From Rhodobiaceae bacterium (lineage in GTDB: Bacteria; Pseudomonadota; Alphaproteobacteria; Parvibaculales; Parvibaculaceae): DNA of 8,474 bases. Numbering within the stretch: the stretch's first letter is position 1; each line of letters starts with the position of its first letter. Under the pieces are notes generated by a model. It made no database searches. It saw only the letters and a program-made list of their open reading frames with translations, and was not told the origin of the DNA. A program made the translations under genes and the position numbers. Where the stretch lies: NCBI GenBank assembly GCA_002746275.1, contig NVWR01000003.1, positions 16,066-24,539 on the forward strand, given 5' to 3'. Positions 1 to 7,112 of this stretch are shown piece after piece.

Positions 1-842
1 ATACCCCCAAGATCTTTGACCGTCTCAACGACCCTCAATCCCGCTTCTTCCGCTATGGCCGCAACATCGGGGCCCTGACCGATACCAAATTCCCAAAACC
101 CCACGCCCCCTACAACCAGAAGGCGAGCAGTGTCACCCGCAATGAGACGATAAGCGTCCAATCCATCCAGCCCCCCATCAAGTGCCAAACGAGGATCATG
201 CTCGCGGACCTCGGTCGACAATGTCGCTATATCGCGCGAAGGGATGTAGGGCGGATTTGACACAATTACCTCAAACGGCCCGTCAACAGTGCCCCCCCAG
301 TTGCCCTTTTGAAATCGACCCCGGTCCCCCAGAGCCAAATCGGCTGCATTGTCTGCTGCCACGGCAACCGCGCCCTCCGCGCAATCCACCCCCAGTCCTT
401 GAGCGCAGGGGTATTCGGAGAGAAGTGCCAAAAGGAGGCATCCTGTCCCGGTTCCAAGGTCGAGAAATCGAAGCTCCGCAGAGCGGTCATCAAAATGGGA
501 CAACACAGTTTCAATCAATGTTTCGCTGTCGGGCCTTGGGTCAAGCGTATCCGCATTAAGCGCGAACGCCAGCCCCCAGAACTCGCGCGTCCCGAGTAGA
601 CGCGACACAGGCTTCCCCGCAACACGACCAGTCACAAGTTTTTCCAGTTTCAGACAGGCTGCATCATCGAGCACCGTTTCAGGCTGGCTGATGAGAGCCA
701 CATCACCAATGCCTGTCGCAGCTGACAACAGCAACCGCGCATCAAGCTCAGCCGTTTCAATTCCCGCGCCGCGCAACTGATCAACAATGTTCCGGTAGGC
801 GGTCCCAAGCGTTTGAGGCAATTGTCCTTCTATGCGGGTCAC
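1..842 (-). CDS. prmC: Release factor glutamine methyltransferase PrmC (3' end cut by window edge)
   Basis: Class I SAM-dependent methyltransferase that N5-methylates the glutamine of the GGQ motif in RF1 and RF2, raising termination efficiency. It begins at GTG 842 inside the prfA stop (GTGA, four-base overlap). An in-frame TGA twelve bases upstream of this GTG leaves no earlier start. The window shows 280 complete codons and no stop; E. coli PrmC has 277 residues, so only about ten residues should be missing. Seen: a helical N-terminal substrate-binding domain, then [20 protein letters not shown], continuing as SETLIE (106-111), the SAM-binding loop DLGTGTG (128-134), the catalytic NPPY (196-199) that holds the target glutamine, and [19 protein letters not shown] after it. 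The visible end reads VKDLGG, as in family members just before their C-terminus. All key motifs are intact. Confidence 0.97.
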   Translation of the reverse strand, partial: MTRIEGQLPQTLGTAYRNIVDQLRGAGIETAELDARLLLSAATGIGDVALISQPETVLDDAACLKLEKLVTGRVAGKPVSRLLGTREFWGLAFALNADTLDPRPDSETLIETVLSHFDDRSAELRFLDLGTGTGCLLLALLSEYPCAQGLGVDCAEGAVAVAADNAADLALGDRGRFQKGNWGGTVDGPFEVIVSNPPYIPSRDIATLSTEVREHDPRLALDGGLDGLDAYRLIAGDTARLLVVGGVGFWEFGIGQGPDVAAIAEEAGLRVVETVKDLGG

Positions 843-1912
843 GCGTCCGTCTCATCACCAAGGGCCGCAAGGCGACCTGCCTGGTCTTCCGCCATCAACG
901 CATCCACCAGCTCTCCCAATCCATCCCCGGCGATGATTTTGTCGAGCTTGTGCAGGGTCAGATTGATCCGGTGATCGCTGACACGGCCTTGCGGGAAATT
1001 ATAGGTCCGGATCCGTTCGGACCGATCACCAGATCCAACTTGTCCCCGGCGCTCATCAGCCCGCTCTTTGTCGATCCGCGCACGTTCTGCATCAAAAATC
1101 CGGGCACGCAAAATCTGCAGAGCTTTGGCTTTGTTTTTGTGCTGCGATTTTTCGTCTTGCTGCTGCACCACAATACCTGTCGGCAGGTGGGTCACGCGCA
1201 CAGCACTATCGGTCGTGTTGACGTGCTGGCCACCTGCCCCGCTCGCCCGAAAAGTATCAATCCGGATATCCTTGTCCTGAATATCAACATCAACCTCTTC
1301 CGGCTCAGGTAGCACAGCAACTGTTGCCGCTGAGGTGTGAATACGACCACTCGACTCAGTCGTCGGGATGCGCTGGACCCGGTGCACGCCAGACTCAAAT
1401 TTAAGCCTGGCAAAAACACCCTTGCCGCTCACCGACGCTGTGATCTCTTTAAAGCCCCCCATTTCTCCCGCAGCAACGGAAATAGGTTCCATTTTCCAGC
1501 CATTCAGAACGGCAAAGCGCTCATACATCCGATAAAGATCGCCCGCAAATAGAGCGGCTTCATCACCACCTGTCCCACCGCGCACTTCCAAAATGACATT
1601 GAGTTCATCAGCTGCGTCTTTTGGCAGAAGCAAAATCTGCATCTTCCGTTCAAGCTCAGGAAGCTGCGCCCCCAGACCGTTCAGTTCGTCCCGCGCCATT
1701 TCAGCCATCTCAGGATCAAGAAGCATCTCACGCGCTTCCTCTTCCGCCCCCCGCGCCTCTTCCAGCTCGCGGGCAGCTTCCGCGACAGGCTGAAGCTCTG
1801 AAAATTCCTTGGACAGTGCCACGAAACGGTCTGGCGACACATCCGCGTTCATTTCCGCTTGCACAGCGTCATAACGATCAAGAATTTTGGCAAGTTTTTC
1901 GCGAGGGATCAT
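839..1912 (-). CDS. prfA: Peptide chain release factor 1 (RF1)
   Basis: Cytoplasmic class I release factor that recognises UAA and UAG stop codons in the ribosomal A site and triggers peptidyl-tRNA hydrolysis. From ATG 1912 it has 357 residues (E. coli RF1 has 360). Seen: an N-terminal coiled-coil-like helical domain (about 1-100), [17 protein letters not shown] (110-126), the PxT stop-codon-reading motif as PTT (183-185) in [15 protein letters not shown], and the catalytic GGQ loop (227-229) in [18 protein letters not shown]. The PxT motif marks RF1 rather than RF2, which has SPF. A longer frame begins at TTG 1963, adding 17 hydrophobic residues not seen in the family, so ATG 1912 (MIPREKL) is chosen despite a weak ribosome site. 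Its TGA stop overlaps the GTG start of prmC, whose product methylates Gln229. Confidence 0.98.
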   Translation of the reverse strand: MIPREKLAKILDRYDAVQAEMNADVSPDRFVALSKEFSELQPVAEAARELEEARGAEEEAREMLLDPEMAEMARDELNGLGAQLPELERKMQILLLPKDAADELNVILEVRGGTGGDEAALFAGDLYRMYERFAVLNGWKMEPISVAAGEMGGFKEITASVSGKGVFARLKFESGVHRVQRIPTTESSGRIHTSAATVAVLPEPEEVDVDIQDKDIRIDTFRASGAGGQHVNTTDSAVRVTHLPTGIVVQQQDEKSQHKNKAKALQILRARIFDAERARIDKERADERRGQVGSGDRSERIRTYNFPQGRVSDHRINLTLHKLDKIIAGDGLGELVDALMAEDQAGRLAALGDETDA

Positions 1913-1923
1913 GGAGAGACACC

Positions 1924-1955
1924 AAAAAATGAAACAGAAGAGGGAAGAGGTAAAG
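1924..1955 (-). promoter_or_regulatory. Polypyrimidine tract in the prfA leader
   Basis: On the minus strand 29 of these 32 bases are C or T, ending in a run of six T's eleven bases before ATG 1912. The bases just before the start read GGTGTCTCTCC, so there is no usable Shine-Dalgarno. Pyrimidine-rich leaders can be bound by ribosomal protein S1. No hairpin precedes the T run, so it is not a recognisable terminator of ispG. Confidence 0.4.
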
Positions 1956-1980
1956 CGCAGCAAGCAGCCGTGACCGTCCG

Positions 1981-3135
1981 CTAATCTCCCGCCAGCACGC
2001 CCGCTTCTGACGGCATCTCTGCGGCTTCCTCAGCCTCACGAGCAGCATCAATTTCCGCTGCTCTTTCTTCCACCAGATGCACCAGATGGTCGATCATTTT
2101 ATCGTTCGCCATCTTGTGATCCGGCACGCCACGCAGGTAAACCATGCCCGCGCCGGCACCACCGCCAGTAAAGCCAACGTCAGTTTGTGCCGCTTCGCCC
2201 GGCCCGTTCACAACACACCCAATGACCGACAGCGTCATCGGGGTTGAAATATGAGAAAGGCGTTCTTCCAGAATTTCCACCGTCTTGATCACGTTGAACC
2301 CCTGCCGCGCACAAGACGGGCACGAGATAATCGTAATGCCCCGGTGGCGCAGATTGAGGGACTTCAACATCTCAAAGCCGACTTTGATCTCTTCAACCGG
2401 GTCAGCGGAAAGCGACACGCGGATCGTGTCCCCAATGCCGGCCCACAAAAGAGAACCCATGCCAATCGACGACTTGACCGTACCGCTGGTCAACCCCCCT
2501 GCTTCAGTGATGCCCAAATGCAAAGGACAGTCGACCACATCTGCAAGCGCTTGATAGGCAGCAACCGTCATAAAAATATCAGAGGCTTTCACACTGATTT
2601 TGTATTCGCGAAAATCATTGTCTTCCAGCAGTCGCACATGCTCCAGCGCACTTTCCACCATCGCGTCAGGGCAAGGCTCACCAAACCGCTCCAGCAAATG
2701 CCGCTCCAATGAGCCCGCATTAACACCGATCCGAATGGAACAGCCATGATCCTTGGCCGCCTGCACCACATCACGCACCCGCTCAGCCTTGCCGATATTG
2801 CCGGGATTGATGCGCAGACAGGCAGCACCTGCTTCAGCCGCTTCAATCGCACGTTTGTAGTGGAAATGAATATCAGCAACGATGGGCACATTCACCGCTC
2901 TCACAATTTCTTTCAGCGCTGCCGTTGAGGCTTCATCGGGACAGGACACCCGTACAATGTCAGCGCCCGCTTCTTCCAGTTGGCGCACTTGCTCAATCGT
3001 CGCTGCGGCGTCTGACGTTGGTGTATTTGTCATGGATTGAACGGCAATCGGCGCATCGCCGCCGACAGGCACATTACCCACCATAATCTGGCGACTTTTC
3101 CGGCGATCAATGTCGCGCCAAGGGCGGAGGCTCAT
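1981..3135 (-). CDS. ispG: 4-hydroxy-3-methylbut-2-en-1-yl diphosphate synthase (IspG/GcpE)
   Basis: Penultimate enzyme of the MEP isoprenoid pathway. It reductively opens 2-C-methyl-D-erythritol 2,4-cyclodiphosphate to HMBPP, using a [4Fe-4S] cluster and electrons from ferredoxin or flavodoxin. The 384-residue protein is of normal bacterial length. Seen: an N-terminal TIM-barrel half with QSMTNTPT (33-40), VADIHFHY (86-93) and LRINPGNIG (107-115), then a C-terminal iron-sulfur half. The cluster ligands are visible as Cys272 and Cys275 in SCPSCARQG and Cys307 and Glu314 in [10 protein letters not shown], matching E. coli Cys270, Cys273, Cys305 and Glu312. The C-terminus ends in a Glu/Ala-rich tail (about 357-375). 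ATG 3135 fits the family start ([16 protein letters not shown]), although only a poor GAAAG abuts it. It lies between the rodZ-like gene and prfA; unlike E. coli, no hisS follows. Confidence 0.98.
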   Translation of the reverse strand: MSLRPWRDIDRRKSRQIMVGNVPVGGDAPIAVQSMTNTPTSDAAATIEQVRQLEEAGADIVRVSCPDEASTAALKEIVRAVNVPIVADIHFHYKRAIEAAEAGAACLRINPGNIGKAERVRDVVQAAKDHGCSIRIGVNAGSLERHLLERFGEPCPDAMVESALEHVRLLEDNDFREYKISVKASDIFMTVAAYQALADVVDCPLHLGITEAGGLTSGTVKSSIGMGSLLWAGIGDTIRVSLSADPVEEIKVGFEMLKSLNLRHRGITIISCPSCARQGFNVIKTVEILEERLSHISTPMTLSVIGCVVNGPGEAAQTDVGFTGGGAGAGMVYLRGVPDHKMANDKMIDHLVHLVEERAAEIDAAREAEEAAEMPSEAGVLAGD

Positions 3136-3194
3136 CTTTCAATACCAATTCACATCTAGAAGTGGACAGTCGCCCACGATTGAGCGGTATAGCA

Positions 3195-3236
3195 GAAGCC
3201 AAGGCGGAACCCCAGCCTCAACCCCAACAAGCCCCC
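3195..3236 (-). promoter_or_regulatory. G-rich foldable element in the ispG leader
   Basis: The 125-base gap before ispG contains, on the transcribed-RNA strand, G runs at 3236-3232 (five), 3225-3222 (four), 3217-3216 (two) and 3213-3210 (four). The segment 3225-3195 can also fold as a hairpin of thirteen pairs, several of them G-U, with a GGUU loop and one bulged U. Its core is GAGGC/GCCUU plus GG/CC. No U run follows, so a terminator is unlikely. It could be a leader structure, a weak two-layer quadruplex, or composition alone. Confidence 0.35.
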
Positions 3237-3260
3237 AAAAATGAATGTATAGCGGTACTT

Positions 3261-4448
3261 CTAGCGACGCTGCAGATCGTCAGGATTGAGCGATTTACCC
3301 GTCAGCACAAGTCCTGAAGGCCCTGCGGCCCCAACAGCCTGACCGTCAATAAAGAGCTCAAAAGCCCCCGCATCACGCGCAACAAGAATAGCACCATCGC
3401 CCAGTGGAGCACGGTACATCTCGCCTTCTTCCAACGTCTCGTTGAGAAGCACGGAACCATCACCCGCTTCAATACGGAGCCATGCCCGCTTTGCAGCACG
3501 CACGATCACGCGGGACCCTTCGTTCTCAAGTCCGTAGATCCGTGCGCCGCCAACGGCGAGAGCCAGATCATCGGTGATTGTCACAGAAGGTTCATCGACT
3601 GCAGGCGGTGTCGCAGGAGACAAAGTAGCAATCTCGGTAGAGGCAGCAGGCGCAACTGAAGCATCAGTTGCAACAACACCTTCCCGAGGCAAATCAAGTT
3701 CGCCGTTGCCATTCTCCGCATCAACAATATTACCGACACCACTGTCCGTCACCGCACGTACGGGCTCATTGGCAGCAGGTGCCTCACCCGTATCAATGGC
3801 GGCAGACGCGCTGTCGCCAGCAAGACCTGGGATCGGTTGACCAATTTGAACCGCAGAAGGAGCCACCGTTGCAGCGACATCGGCATCAGCAATTTCACCC
3901 ATGCGCTCAGGTACCGGAGGAACCCGTTCTGTGACCATCCTGTCTGCAGAGATAGACAAAAGCCACGCACCATAGACGCCAGCTCCCAAAAGAAGGGCCA
4001 GAACCAACAGCGATCCTTTCGGCAATCGTGTTTCTTCACGCAGTTCCGGAAAGAAAAAATTTTCACCTTCGCCCAAAGCTTCCGGGTCTGGAGCAGTCTC
4101 AAGCTTGTAGGCATCAACTGTCTCGGTCACGTTCAGACCAAGATATCCCGCATAGGTGCGCACAAAACCAATCGCATACGGTCTGCCCGGCAGATCGTCA
4201 TGTTGGCTTTCTTCCAGCGCTTCCAAATACGGACGTCGAATACGTAATTTGTCAGAAACAGTTTTCAGGTCTTCGCCGGTCTTAAGACGCCTTTTTCGAA
4301 GCGCCACCCCGACGGTATCCCCATCAAGCGGTCTTTCGACTGTAATATCGCGCAAATGAATACGCTTACTGCCCTCTGCGTCCCCAGTTTCACCTGGTTT
4401 CTGCGAAGGAAGTTTCGTCACGTTGCTCATTTTCTGTTTCGAGCTCAT
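3261..4448 (-). CDS. rodZ: RodZ-family cell-shape protein (HTH, one membrane segment, DUF4115)
   Basis: Probable bitopic inner-membrane protein of the MreB-linked elongation machinery, which guides lateral wall growth in rod-shaped cells. From ATG 4448 it has 395 residues. A cytoplasmic RodZ-type helix-turn-helix at about 44-115 includes YLEALEESQHDDLPG (74-88) and YAIGFVRTYAGYLGL (91-105), a hallmark of the family and, in homologues, the MreB-contacting side. A charged stretch with Arg141 and Lys144 precedes a single membrane helix (about 146-168), giving N-in topology. A long Ala/Pro/Thr/acidic periplasmic linker follows (about 170-295), then a DUF4115 beta domain (about 300-391) containing RAWLRIEAGDG and LTGKSLNPDDL. 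It lies 125 bases upstream of ispG, as rodZ precedes ispG in E. coli. A longer frame runs to ATG 4484, but those extra residues look uncoded. Function rests on domain order; direct MreB binding is inferred. Confidence 0.85.
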   Translation of the reverse strand: MSSKQKMSNVTKLPSQKPGETGDAEGSKRIHLRDITVERPLDGDTVGVALRKRRLKTGEDLKTVSDKLRIRRPYLEALEESQHDDLPGRPYAIGFVRTYAGYLGLNVTETVDAYKLETAPDPEALGEGENFFFPELREETRLPKGSLLVLALLLGAGVYGAWLLSISADRMVTERVPPVPERMGEIADADVAATVAPSAVQIGQPIPGLAGDSASAAIDTGEAPAANEPVRAVTDSGVGNIVDAENGNGELDLPREGVVATDASVAPAASTEIATLSPATPPAVDEPSVTITDDLALAVGGARIYGLENEGSRVIVRAAKRAWLRIEAGDGSVLLNETLEEGEMYRAPLGDGAILVARDAGAFELFIDGQAVGAAGPSGLVLTGKSLNPDDLQRR

Positions 4449-4452
4449 CGTA

Positions 4453-4458
4453 TTTTCC
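4453..4458 (-). promoter_or_regulatory. Ribosome binding site that decides the rodZ-like start
   Basis: The minus strand reads GGAAAA at 4458-4453, with seven bases between GGA and ATG 4448. The upstream in-frame ATG 4484 is preceded by CTGTGCTCGA, with no purine run. The downstream ATG 4430 is preceded by GAAACAGAAA, which has no GG. ATG 4448 is therefore preferred. Confidence 0.45.
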
Positions 4459-4492
4459 GGTCTAGCACTAATTCTACAGAGCATTCGAGCAC

Positions 4493-4507
4493 AGAGCCTA
4501 TGGCTCT
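4493..4507. promoter_or_regulatory. Six-pair inverted repeat in the leader of the rodZ-like gene
   Basis: AGAGCC (4493-4498) and GGCTCT (4502-4507) are perfect complements around a three-base centre. The transcript would form a compact hairpin about 45 bases before ATG 4448. It is not followed by a U run, so it is not a terminator. It may be an operator or a leader hairpin. Confidence 0.35.
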
Positions 4508-4528
4508 CATTCGTCTCAAGTGTCCCAC

Positions 4529-4547
4529 TTTTCAGCCGTTTTTCAGC
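4529..4547. repeat. Tandem direct repeat, 11-base period
   Basis: TTTTCAGC occurs at 4529-4536 and again at 4540-4547, a spacing of about one helical turn. It lies some 80-100 bases upstream of the rodZ-like start. Repeats in phase like this can be binding sites for a dimeric regulator, but a chance repeat in AT-rich DNA is equally possible. Confidence 0.3.
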
Positions 4548-4698
4548 TTATTTTTCTCGCCGCGCCAGGCTTTTTACCCGTCGCCAGCGTTCTCGTCGCA
4601 AATATTCCACCCCGCCAAGCATCGGCAAACGAGCCATACATGATGAGGCAGTACCTGAATATGCGCTTTCGATGGTTAAATAAATCAAAAGAATGACG

Positions 4699-4753
4699 AG
4701 TCCGCAACGGAGACTTGCCTTGGTACGGCAAATTTAGGTCATTTTGCCAAAAT
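4699..4753 (-). terminator. Inverted-repeat cluster after ptsP, possible weak terminator or attenuator
   Basis: On the minus strand, starting 17 bases after the ptsP stop, there is an odd palindrome ATTTTGGCAAAAT (4753-4741). Three short segments follow that can pair alternately: GGCAAA (4748-4743), TTTGCC (4732-4727) and GGCAAG (4719-4714). The middle one is complementary to both of the others. A further four-pair hairpin TCCG-TTG-CGGA (4711-4701) follows, then a T-rich stretch starting about eight bases later. The U run is neither adjacent nor long, so this is not a textbook Rho-independent terminator. Confidence 0.3.
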
Positions 4754-4769
4754 TTCATTCACGATTGTT

Positions 4770-7034
4770 CTATATCGCAATGCCCTGGCCATCCGCGTAG
4801 GCACGCAATTCATCGTGAACGCTAGCATCCGCTCGGCTATATAGCTTTTCCATAAACCCGGCCAAATGGCCAACATCAAGCGAGCGGACCATCATTTTGA
4901 CGGGTCCGATGGCAGCGGGAGACATGGAAATCTGCCGAAGCCCAAGCCCAAGCAGCGCCATCGCCTCAAGCGGGTTGCCTGCCATTTCACCGCACAAGGA
5001 CAGAGGAACATCGTGCTTTTTGCAAGCGATGACCACTTGGCGCAGGAAAGTGAGAGCTCCGGGACTAAACAAGCCATACCGATCCGCCACCCGCGGATTG
5101 CCACGATCACTGGCATAGAGGAACTGCATGAGATCATTGCTGCCGATGGATATGAAATCCACTTTCGGAAGCAGCGTCTCAAACTGCCAAAACAACGCCG
5201 GCACCTCCAGCATTGTACCCACCACGACCGATCTCGGTCTCGGGCGCCCAAACTTCTCTAGTCGGGCCAGTTCTTTGTCAACCAGGGCGCGCGCCTGCTC
5301 GTATTCAGCAACCTCCGCAACCATGGGGAACATCAACCGCAAATCCTGATTCTTGCCCGCCGTCAGCAAAGCGCGCAATTGATGACGAAGCAGCGCAGGC
5401 CGGTCCAACGCAATACGGATCGCCCGCCAACCTAGTGCCGGATTTTCTTCCTCCGACTGCTGCATATAAGGCAGCACTTTGTCTCCCCCGATATCAAGCG
5501 TTCGGAAGACAACGGGCTTGCTTTCCGCGGCCGCCAAAACATCGGAATAAAGTTCAATCTGATCCGTCAGGCTCGGAAGTTTGGACGCGATCATGAACTG
5601 AAGTTCAGTCCGAAACAATCCAATCCCATCCGCGCCACTCTCAGGCAGATGAGGCAGGTCGACCATAAGACCCGCATTAATATTGAGTTCCACCCTCACC
5701 CCATCAAGGGTGACAGCGGGATCGTGACGGATCGCTTTGTACTGCGCTTGTCTGCGGGCACGGAAGCGTGCTTTTTCAGAATAGGCTTCAACAATGTCCT
5801 GGCTCGGGCGCAGGTAAAGCTCACCCGTATCACCGTCAACGATGACCGCCTCGCCATCCTCGATCCGCTCCAACACACCCTGCGCACGACCAACCGCGGC
5901 AATACCAAGAGCACGTGCCACGATCGCTACATGTGCGTTGGCGGAGCCTTCTTCAAGAACAAGCCCGCGCAACCGGTCCTTATCGTAATCAAGCAGATCC
6001 GCCGGCCCCATATTGCGGGCGATGATGATCGCATCATCGGGAAGGTCCCCGCTCGCCGATGACAATTCAACGCCCGTTAAATGCCGCAACAACCTGTTCG
6101 CAAGATCATCAAGGTCATGCAGCTGGTCGCGAAGGTAAGGGTCGGTCTGCCGCATCATGCGCGCGTGGGTTTCGTTTTGCACACGCTCCACAGCAGCTTC
6201 CGCGGTAAGGCCGGTTTTGATCGCTTCCAGCATCCGTTTCAGCCAGCCACGGTCATTTGCAAACATGCGGTAGGCTTGCAGAACTTCTCGATGCTCGCCC
6301 GCATGGCTGAGATCAGAGGTTGAAAGCATGCGATCGATGGAAGACCTGAGTTCATAGACAGCCTTCTCAAGCCGTTCTGCTTCAACATCATCGTCTTCGG
6401 CGATCAGACGCGTGACATGAACACGAGGTTCATGCAAAACAGCGTGTCCCAATGCCACTCCATCGGACAACACCACACCTTCGATATAGTGAGGCTGAAC
6501 TTCCCCCTCACCGCCTTTGGCACTCTCGTCAAAATCGATCATATCAGCAGCGGCGGCGAGCTCAGCCACCACCATCGCGATGGTTTCCAGCGTCTCGATT
6601 TCTTCGTCGCTGTAATGACGCATCGTACGGTTCTGCACGACCAACACACCGACCACCCGGCCCGATCGTAAAATCGGAACGCCCATCAGCGACTTGTAAA
6701 CTTCTTCGCCCGTTTCGGGACGATAGGCATAATTCGGATGCGCCTGTGCATCAAACAGATTGAGCGGGCGTGCATGAACCGCAATATCGCCGACAAGACC
6801 GGTTCCAACTTTAAGGCGTGTTTTGTGCACAGCCGAAGGCTTCAGACCCTCGGTTGCAGAAAGCTCCAGCTCATCCCCAGGTTGGATGAGGTAGATGGAG
6901 CACACTTCTGCAACCATGTTCTGGGCAATCAGGTGCGTCACCTGATCCAAGCGTGATTGAGAACTCTCTGCTTTTGCCATCACTTCGCGCAAATGGCGAA
7001 GCAACACGCGCGGCCCCCCGCCGGCACCGACCAT
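4770..7034 (-). CDS. ptsP: Phosphoenolpyruvate-protein phosphotransferase, nitrogen PTS enzyme I (EI-Ntr)
   Basis: Cytoplasmic first enzyme of the regulatory nitrogen PTS. It takes phosphate from PEP onto a histidine and passes it to NPr (PtsO) and then EIIA-Ntr (PtsN), which regulate rather than transport. At 754 residues it matches the usual EI-Ntr size. Domains in order: GAF sensor, about 25-165; PEP-utiliser N-terminal, HPr-binding-like region, about 185-320; swivelling phosphohistidine domain, about 330-410, with His368 in SANAHVAIVAR; PEP-binding TIM barrel, about 440-730. The barrel shows GIGLFRTELQF (470-480), RTLDIGGDK (511-519), MLEVP (608-612), IGSNDL (630-635) and CGEMA (681-685). 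These correspond to the catalytic Arg, Glu, Asn/Asp and Cys of enzyme I, so it should be active. In Sinorhizobium meliloti the GAF domain responds to glutamine; a similar role here is inferred. The residue before His368 is Ala, where E. coli enzymes I have Ser. Confidence 0.97.
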   Translation of the reverse strand: MVGAGGGPRVLLRHLREVMAKAESSQSRLDQVTHLIAQNMVAEVCSIYLIQPGDELELSATEGLKPSAVHKTRLKVGTGLVGDIAVHARPLNLFDAQAHPNYAYRPETGEEVYKSLMGVPILRSGRVVGVLVVQNRTMRHYSDEEIETLETIAMVVAELAAAADMIDFDESAKGGEGEVQPHYIEGVVLSDGVALGHAVLHEPRVHVTRLIAEDDDVEAERLEKAVYELRSSIDRMLSTSDLSHAGEHREVLQAYRMFANDRGWLKRMLEAIKTGLTAEAAVERVQNETHARMMRQTDPYLRDQLHDLDDLANRLLRHLTGVELSSASGDLPDDAIIIARNMGPADLLDYDKDRLRGLVLEEGSANAHVAIVARALGIAAVGRAQGVLERIEDGEAVIVDGDTGELYLRPSQDIVEAYSEKARFRARRQAQYKAIRHDPAVTLDGVRVELNINAGLMVDLPHLPESGADGIGLFRTELQFMIASKLPSLTDQIELYSDVLAAAESKPVVFRTLDIGGDKVLPYMQQSEEENPALGWRAIRIALDRPALLRHQLRALLTAGKNQDLRLMFPMVAEVAEYEQARALVDKELARLEKFGRPRPRSVVVGTMLEVPALFWQFETLLPKVDFISIGSNDLMQFLYASDRGNPRVADRYGLFSPGALTFLRQVVIACKKHDVPLSLCGEMAGNPLEAMALLGLGLRQISMSPAAIGPVKMMVRSLDVGHLAGFMEKLYSRADASVHDELRAYADGQGIAI

Positions 7035-7043
7035 TAGCTCGGG

Positions 7044-7049
7044 TCCCTT
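7044..7049 (-). promoter_or_regulatory. Ribosome binding site of ptsP
   Basis: AAGGGA on the minus strand, nine bases upstream of ATG 7034. The reading frame upstream is open back to a TAA at 7088-7086 but offers no ATG, GTG or TTG, so ATG 7034 is the only reasonable start. Confidence 0.55.
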
Positions 7050-7112
7050 CGAAGAGGCTTCATTTTCAAAGCCTGAGATGATGCCTTATCAAACAGCACA
7101 TCAGATCGTTGA

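Larger units (their letters stand above)
4449..4769. other. 321-base intergenic region between ptsP and the rodZ-like gene
   Basis: This is the longest gene-free stretch in the window. It is richer in A and T than the flanking genes. In the direction of transcription it holds an alternating inverted repeat and small hairpin just after the ptsP stop (4699-4753). It then has T-rich sequence (4676-4695), a stretch with no structure I can name (4555-4675), a tandem eight-base repeat (4529-4547), a six-pair hairpin (4493-4507), and the likely Shine-Dalgarno of the next gene (4453-4458). I could not find a convincing sigma-70 type promoter by eye. A 71-codon open frame (4758-4543) lacks a ribosome binding site and any recognisable domain and is not called as a gene. 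The region most likely ends the lysC-ptsP unit and holds the promoter of the rodZ-ispG-prfA-prmC unit, but this is inference. Confidence 0.6.

Noticed and set aside
182..599. Overlapping open frames on the plus strand (125 and 96 codons) and an 82-codon minus frame
   Set aside because: All overlap the intact prmC frame, which shows DLGTGTG and NPPY. They are Pro/Arg-rich shadows.
1913..1963. Longer prfA start at TTG 1963
   Set aside because: It would add 17 hydrophobic residues absent from RF1 proteins, encoded by the polypyrimidine tract. The family N-terminus matches ATG 1912.
2251..2712. 153-codon open frame on the plus strand
   Set aside because: It lies fully antisense to ispG, whose conserved motifs run throughout. 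The translation is Arg/His-rich with no family resemblance, typical of a shadow frame.
4449..4484. Longer rodZ start at ATG 4484
   Set aside because: No ribosome binding site precedes it, and the extra 12 residues are unlike the family. ATG 4448 has GGAAAA at good spacing.
4561..4605. CGCCAGG/CGCCAGC repeats and GC-rich segment
   Set aside because: They are direct, not inverted, so they form no hairpin, and they are too short to call a repeat family.
4543..4758. 71-codon open frame on the minus strand in the ptsP-rodZ gap
   Set aside because: It starts 11 bases after the ptsP stop without a Shine-Dalgarno, has no recognisable domain, and overlaps the inverted repeats. Conservation in relatives would be needed to revive it.
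7060..7092. Possible promoter for ptsP: TTGATA at 7092-7087
   Set aside because: No hexamer close to TATAAT lies 16-18 bases downstream; the best match needs a 19-base spacer and has four of six bases.
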